This document shows positions 1 to 6,111 of a DNA stretch of 7,131 bases, piece after piece (within the stretch, counting starts at the first letter, position 1; each line of letters starts with the position of its first letter). The stretch is from Actinomycetota bacterium (GTDB lineage Bacteria; Actinomycetota; Actinomycetes; S36-B12; UBA5976). The stretch covers positions 1-7,131 of the forward strand of contig JAPLBX010000071.1 in assembly GCA_026392535.1 (NCBI GenBank), given 5' to 3'. The position numbers and the translations under genes were made by a program. Under the pieces are notes generated by a model, which was not told the origin of the DNA, searched no databases, and saw nothing but the letters and a program-made list of their open reading frames with translations.

Positions 1-426
1 GCAATTGATGATTCAAACACTTGGCAAGCAATAAGAGTTGCACAGGCGAGTGAGTTTGTTGAAAAATTGGAAAATCAAATTGACACAAACCTCGCACAAG
101 GTGGAACTGATCTTTCAGGTGGACAAAAACAAAGACTTTCAATTGCCAGGGCAATCGCTAAGAAACCAGATATCTATATTTTTGATGACTGCTTGAGCGC
201 CCTTGATGCCGCTACTGATGTGAAGCTTCGAGAGGCTCTTAAGAGCGAAACTAGCAATGCAACTGTTTTGATTGTGGCACAACGCATTTCAAGCATTCGA
301 AATTCCGATCGCATTTTGGTAATTGATGAAGGCAGAATCGTGGGCAATGGCACTCACCACGAGTTACTCGAAACCTGTGAGACCTATCAACAGATCGTGG
401 ATTCACAAGCGGAGTTGAACGTATGA
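1..426 (+). CDS. ABC exporter half-transporter, C-terminal part of ATPase domain (5' end outside window)
   Basis: The open frame runs from base 1, so the start, the membrane domain and Walker A lie upstream; 141 residues are visible. In this fragment the signature is TDLSGGQKQR (canonical LSGGQ at 38-42), Walker B is IYIFDD (58-63) followed by the D-loop SALD, and the switch region is VAQRIS. Two catalytic positions are altered. The glutamate after the Walker B aspartate is Asp63, and the switch histidine is Gln94. In type IV heterodimeric exporters (TM287/288, BmrCD, LmrCD) this marks the subunit carrying the degenerate ATP site. The stop TGA overlaps the next start as ATGA, so the two genes are probably translationally coupled and their products should pair in the cytoplasmic membrane. 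A TTG at 67 is an internal Leu codon, not a start. Substrate cannot be told; multidrug or lipid export is typical of the family. Confidence 0.95.
   Translation, partial: AIDDSNTWQAIRVAQASEFVEKLENQIDTNLAQGGTDLSGGQKQRLSIARAIAKKPDIYIFDDCLSALDAATDVKLREALKSETSNATVLIVAQRISSIRNSDRILVIDEGRIVGNGTHHELLETCETYQQIVDSQAELNV
411..422 (+). promoter_or_regulatory. Ribosome binding site of second ABC gene
   Basis: GGAG at 411-414 sits 8 nt before the ATG at 423, inside the end of the upstream ABC gene. It supports the ATG at 423 rather than the second Met two codons later, and supports coupled translation of the pair. Confidence 0.6.
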
Positions 427-2354
427 GCATGAGAGGTGGACCACCGATGCGCGGTGGTGGGCATGGCCCGTTTGGTGGCGGTCCTCCGGCAGCTAAACCT
501 CTGAATACCAAGGCAACTGTGCGTAGGTTGCTCGGACTTTTGTCTCGTCAAAAAATAGTTCTTTATTTCGTACTCTTCTTAACTAGTGCGAGCGTTGGCC
601 TTTCGATTCTAGGTCCGAAAGTTCTTGGCGAGGCAACAAACCTGATTTTCGAAGGGTTCATATCATCCAAGTTTCCGGTCGGTGCTTCGAAAGAACAGGT
701 GGTGGCTGGATTACGAGCTCAAGGTGAAACACAATTGGCTGACATGGTGTCGGCAATGAATATCGTGCCAGGTGTTGGAATTGATTTCACTGCAGTCGGA
801 AAAGTAATTCTTCTAGTACTTGCACTCTATGTTGGCTCAACTGTGCTGACGTGGATTCAAGGTTATCTAATGTCAGGCATAGCCCAGAAATTTGTTTTCC
901 AGATGCGCCGCGATGTGCAAATAAAACTTCCACGTCTGCCTCTAAAGTATTTTGATGGTCAATCTCGTGGAGATTTACTAAGCCGAGTTACGAATGACAT
1001 CGACAATATTGGAAACTCCCTGCAACAAGGTCTAAACCAATTGCTCAACTCAGTACTACAAGTAATTGGTGGTTTGATCCTGATGTTTGTCATCTCACCA
1101 CTTTTGGCAGCAGTGTCGTTGATTATTATTCCGCTTTCAATCTTCACCACAACTGCGATTGCAAAACGTTCACAATCAGAATTTGTTAGTCAATGGAAAT
1201 CGACAGGTGAATTGAACGGTCATATCGAAGAAACTCACACAGGTCATAGTGTTGTACTCGCATATGGGCAGCGTAAAAATTCACTCGAAAGATTTGATCA
1301 ACTCAATGATGAACTTTATGACTCGAGTTTCAAAGCAACTTACCTAAGCGGCTTGATCCAACCAATTATGCAACTTTTGTCCAACATTAATTATGTGACC
1401 ATCGCTGTGCTAGGTGCTTTGCGCGTCACATCAGGTGCAATGTCACTTGGTGATGTGCAGGCGTTTATTCAGTATTCTCGACAATTCACCATGCCACTAT
1501 CTAGCATCGCAGCTCAAATGAATCAGCTGCAATCAGGTATTGCATCCGCTGAAAGAGTTTTTGAAGTGATGGATGCAATCGAGCAATCAGCCGAGGTCAA
1601 TTCTGGAACGACTTTCACTGCAGTTGGAAAAGTAGAACTACAAAACGTTAATTTCCGATATGTTGAAAATCAGCCACTAATTCACGACTTCAATCTAGCG
1701 GTTGAGCCAGGTCAAACCGTAGCGATAGTTGGACCAACAGGAGCAGGTAAAACAACAATTGTTAATTTACTTATGCGATTCTATGAATTAGACAGCGGAA
1801 AAATCTTGCTAGATGGTGTTGATATCGCAACCCATCCACGCGAAGCAGTTCGGCGCAACTTTGGAATGGTGTTGCAAGATACCTGGTTATTCGGCGGAAC
1901 AATTCGCGAAAATATCGCATACGGAAACACCGAAGCTACTGAAGAACAAATAGTTCAGGCCGCCGTTGATGCCCACGCTGATCGCTTCATCCGTACTTTG
2001 CCAGATGGCTACAACACAGTTATCGAAGATGATGCGACCAATATTTCGGTTGGTGAACGCCAGCTACTCACAATTGCTCGAGCTTTCCTAGCCGACCCAG
2101 CCGTGTTGATTCTTGATGAAGCTACCAGCAACGTTGACACTCGAACTGAAGCACTCATCCAAAGCGCAATGCACAACCTGCGCTTGGGTCGAACAGGATT
2201 CGTAATTGCGCACAGATTGTCAACAATCAGAAATGCAGACCGAATCATTGTGATGCGCAATGGTGGCATAGTCGAACAAGGCACCCACGATGAGTTAATT
2301 GCGACTAAAGGTGAATATTCAAACCTCTACCGCAGTCAGTTTGAAATTGATTAA
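423..2354 (+). CDS. ABC exporter half-transporter, ATP-binding/permease protein (catalytic-site subunit)
   Basis: This is a complete 643-residue fused membrane/ATPase subunit of a type IV (multidrug/lipid) ABC exporter. A Gly/Pro/Arg-rich cytosolic tail (1-25) precedes the six-helix membrane domain (about 45-345). Helices 1 and 2 are separated by a long external loop (about 77-122), as in many actinobacterial homologues. The ATPase domain (about 400-640) has Walker A GPTGAGKT (437-444), Q-loop Gln485, Walker B VLILDE with catalytic Glu566, D-loop SNVD and switch His597, all canonical. The signature is degenerate: ISVGE at 541-545 instead of LSGGQ. This complements the upstream subunit, which has a good signature but Asp and Gln at the catalytic positions. 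The heterodimer should therefore have one hydrolytic site (this Walker A/B/His with the partner's LSGGQ) and one degenerate site. The start is set by the ATGA overlap and a GGAG ribosome site. Its stop overlaps the ancestral stop of the convergent aminotransferase. The transported substrate is unknown. Confidence 0.95.
   Translation: MSMRGGPPMRGGGHGPFGGGPPAAKPLNTKATVRRLLGLLSRQKIVLYFVLFLTSASVGLSILGPKVLGEATNLIFEGFISSKFPVGASKEQVVAGLRAQGETQLADMVSAMNIVPGVGIDFTAVGKVILLVLALYVGSTVLTWIQGYLMSGIAQKFVFQMRRDVQIKLPRLPLKYFDGQSRGDLLSRVTNDIDNIGNSLQQGLNQLLNSVLQVIGGLILMFVISPLLAAVSLIIIPLSIFTTTAIAKRSQSEFVSQWKSTGELNGHIEETHTGHSVVLAYGQRKNSLERFDQLNDELYDSSFKATYLSGLIQPIMQLLSNINYVTIAVLGALRVTSGAMSLGDVQAFIQYSRQFTMPLSSIAAQMNQLQSGIASAERVFEVMDAIEQSAEVNSGTTFTAVGKVELQNVNFRYVENQPLIHDFNLAVEPGQTVAIVGPTGAGKTTIVNLLMRFYELDSGKILLDGVDIATHPREAVRRNFGMVLQDTWLFGGTIRENIAYGNTEATEEQIVQAAVDAHADRFIRTLPDGYNTVIEDDATNISVGERQLLTIARAFLADPAVLILDEATSNVDTRTEALIQSAMHNLRLGRTGFVIAHRLSTIRNADRIIVMRNGGIVEQGTHDELIATKGEYSNLYRSQFEID
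785..806 (+). repeat. Copy 1 of 22-nt in-phase direct repeat in ABC gene
   Basis: This copy matches 1613-1634 at 21 of 22 positions (C at 797 versus T at 1625). It encodes FTAVGKV at residues 122-128, where the external loop enters the second membrane helix. The two copies are 828 bp apart, exactly 276 codons. Confidence 0.8.
1613..1634 (+). repeat. Copy 2 of 22-nt in-phase direct repeat in ABC gene
   Basis: This is the second copy of the repeat at 785-806, again encoding FTAVGKV (residues 398-404), here at the entry to the ATPase domain (GKVELQNVNFRY). The two sites are not homologous parts of the protein, so domain duplication does not explain the match. Confidence 0.8.
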
Positions 2355-3390
2355 TTCTTATTTGGAAATTCAGAAAGAACTTTAACGATTCTTTCGTTTG
2401 CCTCAGGTTCACCAATAGTAATTCGAATTCCTTCAGGGAATTGGCGCACCGCAACCCCTGCGGCTTCGCAGGCCACCTTCAGCTCATCACCATTTGTGGA
2501 TTCCAACCAGATTTTCTTAAGGATTCAATTACTTCATCTCGTTGCTTTGAAATGTTTTCAACTCGATCTCGCAATTCCTTTTTAGCTGCTTCGCCTAATG
2601 AAGATATCACTGCAACCTGCGCAAGAAGGTTCACACCAAATGGCAGAGAGACCCGGCGGACGAAGTCAGCAATCTCAGGCTGTGCAACTGTATAACCGAC
2701 ACGCATTCCAGCTAGACCTTGAGCTTTTGAAAAAGTTCTTAACAATGCAACATTTCCATACTGATTAAAGAAGTCCATCCCACTAACCATCTCTGGATCT
2801 GTGACGAAATCTGTATAAGCTTCATCAATCACCACCAAGACATCACTTGGGACTTTCGCCATGAATTCGTGTAAATCTTTTGCACGAACTGCGTTTCCAG
2901 TTGGATTGTTTGGCGTGCAAACAAAAATCATCTTTGTTTTGTCGGTAATAGCTGCAGCCATTGCATCAAGATTGTGGGAGTTATCTGCATTTAGCGCAAC
3001 TGGGATTCCAGTCACAGCACAAATTTGCGTCCAAATTGGATAAGCCTCAAATGATCTCCACGGATAAATCACTTCATCGCCGGGAGCTGCCATGGCCTGA
3101 ATCAGATGTCCAAGTACAGCAACCGAACCGGTTCCAGCGGCAATATTTTCAGAATTTACGCCTAATGACTTTGCGATTGTGGAAATCATTTCAGTGTTAA
3201 GGGGATCTGGATATCTATTAACACTTTGAGCAGCTGCATTTATTGCATCAAGGACAGATGGCAGAGGTGGGTAGGTATTCTCATTGCTACTCAATTTGAA
3301 TACTTCTAGATCAGCGCGCGGCTGCAACTTCTGACCTGCTTTATAAGCAGGCAGACTTTGCAAATCGGCTCGGACTGTTGGTTTAGTCAT
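2351..3390 (-). pseudogene. pat: Aromatic / histidinol-phosphate aminotransferase (Pat/HisC2-like), frameshifted near the C-terminus
   Basis: This is a fold type I PLP aminotransferase of the HisC family, closest in my reading to actinobacterial Pat/HisC2 (aromatic amino acid or histidinol-phosphate transamination). Visible motifs are FKLSSNENTYPPLPS (31-45), PWRSFEAYP (110-118), TPNNPTG (159-165), IDEAY with PLP-binding Asp189, and SKAQGLAGMRVGY with the PLP lysine Lys222. The start ATG at 3390 overlaps the lipoprotein stop (TAATG) and matches the family N-terminus. The main frame ends early at 2481-2479 after SGWNPQMVMS (303 residues; the family has about 355). From about 2511 the -1 frame carries the missing end: WLESTNGDELK, then FPEGIRITIGEPEANE, to a TAA at 2353-2351. 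That end holds the Arg matching E. coli HisC Arg335, a substrate-carboxylate contact, so the truncated protein is probably inactive. About 37 nt, including the conserved SQANFV block, appear deleted at the junction. A real recent mutation and an assembly error are both possible. Confidence 0.85.
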
Positions 3391-4181
3391 TATTCGGCAA
3401 ACTCACTTAACAGAATGGAGTCGGAATTTAGCAGAGGCTTAAGTTGTTTCCACGTTAATGAGATAGCTGGTTGGCCAGATGAGTATGGGCCCACTGCGTA
3501 TTGTTGGAAAATGATTGCTAGTCCATCGGTTTTTGATGCAAACCAAGCAGTGTAGTTTTCATCATTGCCCAATGTAGTAATAATGGTTTGTTGACTATCT
3601 AGATCCACATCAAATGTTCCGGCCTGTTCACCAAGAGTCGCCGCAGCGAGAACGTCGAATTCAAAACGTTTGTCCGGGTTTATTTGCAAAACTAAATCGA
3701 ACTGTGAACCGTCATTTAAATCAAAAGCAAAGGTTTTAACCACACTGGAACCGTGGGCACCGCCATCAAATTGATAGTCAGTAAAGGTCAACGCATAGAT
3801 TCGATCACTAACCGCTGATTCATCAAAAGTCATATTGAACTCTAGAACCGATGCGTTCTTGCGGTCCTTCTTATATGCAACCTTCGCAGTGGCCTGAAAA
3901 TCCGCAATTTCAGATGCAATCCATTCATTTACAGTGTTTGCAATTTTGACAGTTACATCATTAGCGCCATCTTTAAGTGTCAACTTAACAGAGTCGATAT
4001 GGTCATAAGTTTTGTGTTCAGGAAGCGAGTAGGAAGAAATAACTAATTTATCTATAGAAGAAACTTCAATTTCCTCACTTGACGCGCTAGTTGACTTTGT
4101 TGGAAGTGGATCGACAGTTGAATTACTTGCACATCCAGTTAATGCAAATATCACAGTCATAGTTACTAATAGCTTCTTCAT
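3390..4181 (-). CDS. Lipoprotein with RsiV/DUF3298-like domain
   Basis: This is a 263-residue secreted, lipid-anchored protein. MKK is followed by a hydrophobic stretch and the lipobox LTGC, with Cys17 as the predicted acylated residue, and then a Ser/Thr-rich linker (about 18-42). The folded part (about 45-263) includes FDGGAHGSSVVKTFAFDL near 138-155 and FQQYAVGPYSSGQP near 225-238. These resemble the GGAHG and PYxxG segments of DUF3298 domains, as in Bacillus RsiV (lysozyme-sensing anti-sigma factor) and PdaC. No anti-sigma domain or second membrane segment is present, so it is not a full RsiV. The start is ATG 4181: AGGAAG lies 6 nt upstream and the signal peptide begins there. The same frame is open further upstream to 4391, but only in antiphase with the regulator gene. 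Its stop overlaps the aminotransferase start by 1 nt, and the Lrp gene ends 10 nt upstream, so it is probably co-transcribed. Its ligand and role are unknown. The family call is from remembered motifs only. Confidence 0.85.
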   Translation of the reverse strand: MKKLLVTMTVIFALTGCASNSTVDPLPTKSTSASSEEIEVSSIDKLVISSYSLPEHKTYDHIDSVKLTLKDGANDVTVKIANTVNEWIASEIADFQATAKVAYKKDRKNASVLEFNMTFDESAVSDRIYALTFTDYQFDGGAHGSSVVKTFAFDLNDGSQFDLVLQINPDKRFEFDVLAAATLGEQAGTFDVDLDSQQTIITTLGNDENYTAWFASKTDGLAIIFQQYAVGPYSSGQPAISLTWKQLKPLLNSDSILLSEFAE

Positions 4182-4193
4182 CTTCAACTTCCT
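4182..4193 (-). promoter_or_regulatory. Ribosome binding site of lipoprotein gene
   Basis: AGGAAG (minus strand, 4193-4188) lies 6 nt before the ATG at 4181 and overlaps the TAG stop of the Lrp-type gene. This site decides the start: no earlier candidate in the open frame is followed by a signal peptide. Confidence 0.6.
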
Positions 4194-4653
4194 AATTTGG
4201 AACATCCCAGCTGAAACGCTGAGTGTGAATACTGGTGTAGGGGAATGCGTCTGCTGAGCGTACGCCTTCAATGCTTCGAATCTTATTGTGTAACACGTCT
4301 GCAAACTCTTCACGGCTCTGGCAGACAATTTCACACATGATGTCGTATCCGCCGACTGACATAACCATGTAAATGACATTCTTGATCTCACCTAGGCGGT
4401 CTGCCACATCTTTAGCCAAGCCATCTACGCGGATTCCGATAATTGCAGATTCGGTGTATCCGAGCGCAATTGGATCAGTCACTGCAACAATTTGTAAGAC
4501 TCCGGTGTCTCGAAGTTTTTGAATCCGAGCTCGAACAGCTGGTGGGGTGAGTTTCACAATGTCAGCAATTTCTGCATATGAAGCACGTCCATCAATCTGC
4601 AACTCTCGCAGTATTTGTTTGTCGATTGCATCCAGATTGCTGCGCATTGTCAT
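4192..4653 (-). CDS. Lrp/AsnC family transcriptional regulator
   Basis: This is a 153-residue protein of the usual Lrp/AsnC length. The N-terminal winged helix-turn-helix begins LDAIDKQILRELQIDGR (7-23), with the recognition part around SYAEIADIVKLTPPAVRARI (25-44). The C-terminal RAM (ligand-binding, oligomerising) domain spans about 66-145 and has the glycine-containing effector loop SVGGYDIM (99-106). Lrp-type proteins form octameric DNA-wrapping discs and respond to amino acids. This one follows a PLP aminotransferase with a 4-bp ATGA overlap and precedes a second aminotransferase, so it probably senses a substrate or product of that pathway and regulates its own operon; this is inferred from position only. 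AGAGGG (4665-4660) lies 6 nt before ATG 4653 and supports the first Met over the second, two codons on. The effector and operator cannot be read from the sequence. Confidence 0.93.
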   Translation of the reverse strand: MTMRSNLDAIDKQILRELQIDGRASYAEIADIVKLTPPAVRARIQKLRDTGVLQIVAVTDPIALGYTESAIIGIRVDGLAKDVADRLGEIKNVIYMVMSVGGYDIMCEIVCQSREEFADVLHNKIRSIEGVRSADAFPYTSIHTQRFSWDVPN

Positions 4654-6014
4654 TTTTTACCCTCTAACTCTAAGCAGGCATCTTTAAAGAGTTCGGTGTG
4701 CTTGTCAACGTCACCCATTTGAGTATCTCGACACATCAATGCCATGTTATGAAAAGGAGTAATAAGAACGCCGCGGTTTGCGGTATATAAATGAAAGTAT
4801 TCTTCGAGATCTGCATCTGCATATTTAGCTGACTCGGTTCCATTAATTGGCGCTGGACTAGCGAATCGGTATTCGGCTCGCGCACCCAATTGAGTGCAAG
4901 TCCATGGCAAATTAGATTCAGAAATTGCCGCTTCCACACCTTCGCGAAATGCGGTAGCAAGTTCAATCATTCGAGGCCAAGAATCGTCAGTTAAAACATG
5001 TTCTAATGTCGCTCGCATTGCGCAAACTGAAAGCGCATTACCTGCGAGCGTGCCGCCAACGCCGCCAACATCCACAATGTCGGCTTCTTCATGGGCAGTA
5101 ATTTTTCTTGCAAGTGATTCGGTGATGCCATATGTACCAGATGGGATTCCCCCACCAATTGCTTTACCAATAATGAATATGTCTGGTTTCAAACCCCAGG
5201 CTTTTGTTGCGCCACCTGGTCCAACTGAGATTGTGTGTGTCTCATCAATCATCAATAGTGTGCCGGTGTCGTCGCAAGCTTTGCGCAAATCTTCCATGAA
5301 GCCAGGGTTTGGTAAAACTATTCCGATGTTGGTCAATGCTGGTTCGGTTAAGACTGCCGCCACATCACCATTTGCAAGTTCGCGTCGGACTGCTTCGATG
5401 TCATTGAATTCAACTACCCGGGTTGTTAGATCAAGTGGCACTGGTGGTGCAACATTTCCTGGGCGCGAAATTGCTTTGCCATTTTCATCTGGAATTGCAA
5501 ATGTTTCATCAACGCTTCCGTGGTAGGCGTATGCGAAAACTAAAATCTTTTGCCGGCCAGTTGCAAGTCTGGCAAGTCGAATCGCCCATCGGTTTGCATC
5601 TGTTGCCGAAAGTGCGAATGACCAAAGCGGTAAGCCGAATCTGCGAGTGAGTTCCGCACCAACCCATTGGGCATCAGTAGTTGGCAGCATGGTGGTGATG
5701 CCACCTAGATTTTCTAGTCTATTGCGCACCGCTTGAACTGTTTCTTTTGGACTGTGACCAGTCATTGCGCCAGTGTCACCAAGTGCAAAGTCAATAATTT
5801 CGTTGCCATCAATATCTTTTATGCGATTTCCGTGCGCACTATCTAGATAGAGTGGAAAACCACCCGACCACTTATTCATCCATGTCATTGGTACTCGACC
5901 AAATAGGTTGTCAGCAGCTTCAAATGCTGCCTTAGATTTCGGGTGTAATTCGGTGTAGAGCGCCCGCTCTCGAGTGATTAACTCGGCTAAATGCTTGGGA
6001 TCAAACGCGTTCAT
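4650..6014 (-). CDS. Class III PLP-dependent aminotransferase (glutamate-1-semialdehyde aminomutase-like family)
   Basis: This 454-residue fold type I PLP enzyme is of aminotransferase class III (numbered from ATG 6014). Visible are the substrate-side GNRIKDIDGNEIIDFALGDT (62-81), AYHGSVDE with the PLP-stacking Tyr-His-Gly (164-166), MIDETHT with the pyridine-nitrogen Asp257, IIGKAIGGGIPSG with Schiff-base Lys284, and VGGTLAGNALS with phosphate-contacting Thr322. All key residues are present, so it should be active. The phosphate cup reads SATDANRWAIRLAR where HemL-type enzymes have NSGTEA; this suggests a separate subfamily and not true HemL. It is likely a cytosolic amino-acid or amine transaminase; the substrate cannot be assigned. 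A GTG at 6020 is in frame, but AAAGG at 6024-6020 sits 5 nt before ATG 6014, so I prefer the ATG. It is the first gene of the leftward operon and overlaps the Lrp-type gene by ATGA. Confidence 0.92.
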   Translation of the reverse strand: MNAFDPKHLAELITRERALYTELHPKSKAAFEAADNLFGRVPMTWMNKWSGGFPLYLDSAHGNRIKDIDGNEIIDFALGDTGAMTGHSPKETVQAVRNRLENLGGITTMLPTTDAQWVGAELTRRFGLPLWSFALSATDANRWAIRLARLATGRQKILVFAYAYHGSVDETFAIPDENGKAISRPGNVAPPVPLDLTTRVVEFNDIEAVRRELANGDVAAVLTEPALTNIGIVLPNPGFMEDLRKACDDTGTLLMIDETHTISVGPGGATKAWGLKPDIFIIGKAIGGGIPSGTYGITESLARKITAHEEADIVDVGGVGGTLAGNALSVCAMRATLEHVLTDDSWPRMIELATAFREGVEAAISESNLPWTCTQLGARAEYRFASPAPINGTESAKYADADLEEYFHLYTANRGVLITPFHNMALMCRDTQMGDVDKHTELFKDACLELEGKK

Positions 6015-6111
6015 GGACACCTTTAAACTTTTGAATCGTAAGGTGACAACTTTGCTCGCTTTGTTTTGTTAAGTCAACTCAAGCATTGTCAGGTAGAAGC
6101 CAATTTTTGGG
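6015..6111 (-). promoter_or_regulatory. dnaB-aminotransferase spacer, probable operon promoter region and ribosome site
   Basis: This is the only real intergenic gap among the leftward genes, so it is the likely place for the operon promoter. AAAGG (6024-6020) is a good ribosome site for ATG 6014. On the minus strand TACGAT (6040-6035) is a fair -10-like hexamer, but no good -35 lies 17 nt upstream. A TTGACT (6077-6072) resembles a -35 but is 31 nt away from TACGAT. No hairpin with a T-tract is visible, so read-through from dnaB is possible. Confidence 0.3.

Noticed and set aside
251..511. Minus-strand Pro/Gly-rich frame of 86 codons across the ABC gene junction.
   Set aside because: It is the reverse of the Gly/Pro-rich N-terminus and the end of the upstream ATPase; no independent support.
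2426..2442. 6-bp inverted repeat AATTCC/GGAATT with a 5-nt loop near the convergent gene ends.
   Set aside because: It is AT-rich, has no T-run, and lies in the RQFPEGIR codons of the aminotransferase remnant.
2457..2472. Perfect 6-bp GC-rich hairpin (CCTGCG, 4-nt loop, CGCAGG) shortly after the premature stop of the aminotransferase.
   Set aside because: No T-tract follows on either strand, and the sequence encodes a conserved-looking part of the ancestral C-terminus (ACEAAG), so it is more likely coding sequence than a terminator.
2490..2520. Programmed -1 frameshifting as an explanation for the split aminotransferase.
   Set aside because: No proper slippery heptamer is seen (AAGAAAA only partly fits), the hairpin is too far downstream, and a shift would still leave the conserved SQANF-type segment missing. 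A deletion explains more.
4182..4391. A 70-residue N-terminal extension of the lipoprotein frame.
   Set aside because: It overlaps the Lrp-type gene on the same strand in another frame, would bury the signal peptide, and the AGGAAG ribosome site fits ATG 4181.
4894..5526. Plus-strand open frame of 210 codons opposite the class III aminotransferase.
   Set aside because: It lies entirely antisense to a gene with clear PLP-enzyme motifs and has low-complexity Ser/Pro-rich content typical of a shadow frame.
6068..6078. Near-palindrome GTTAAGTCAAC in the spacer as an Lrp operator.
   Set aside because: Only 4 of 5 arm positions pair and Lrp-family sites are too degenerate to recognise from one copy.
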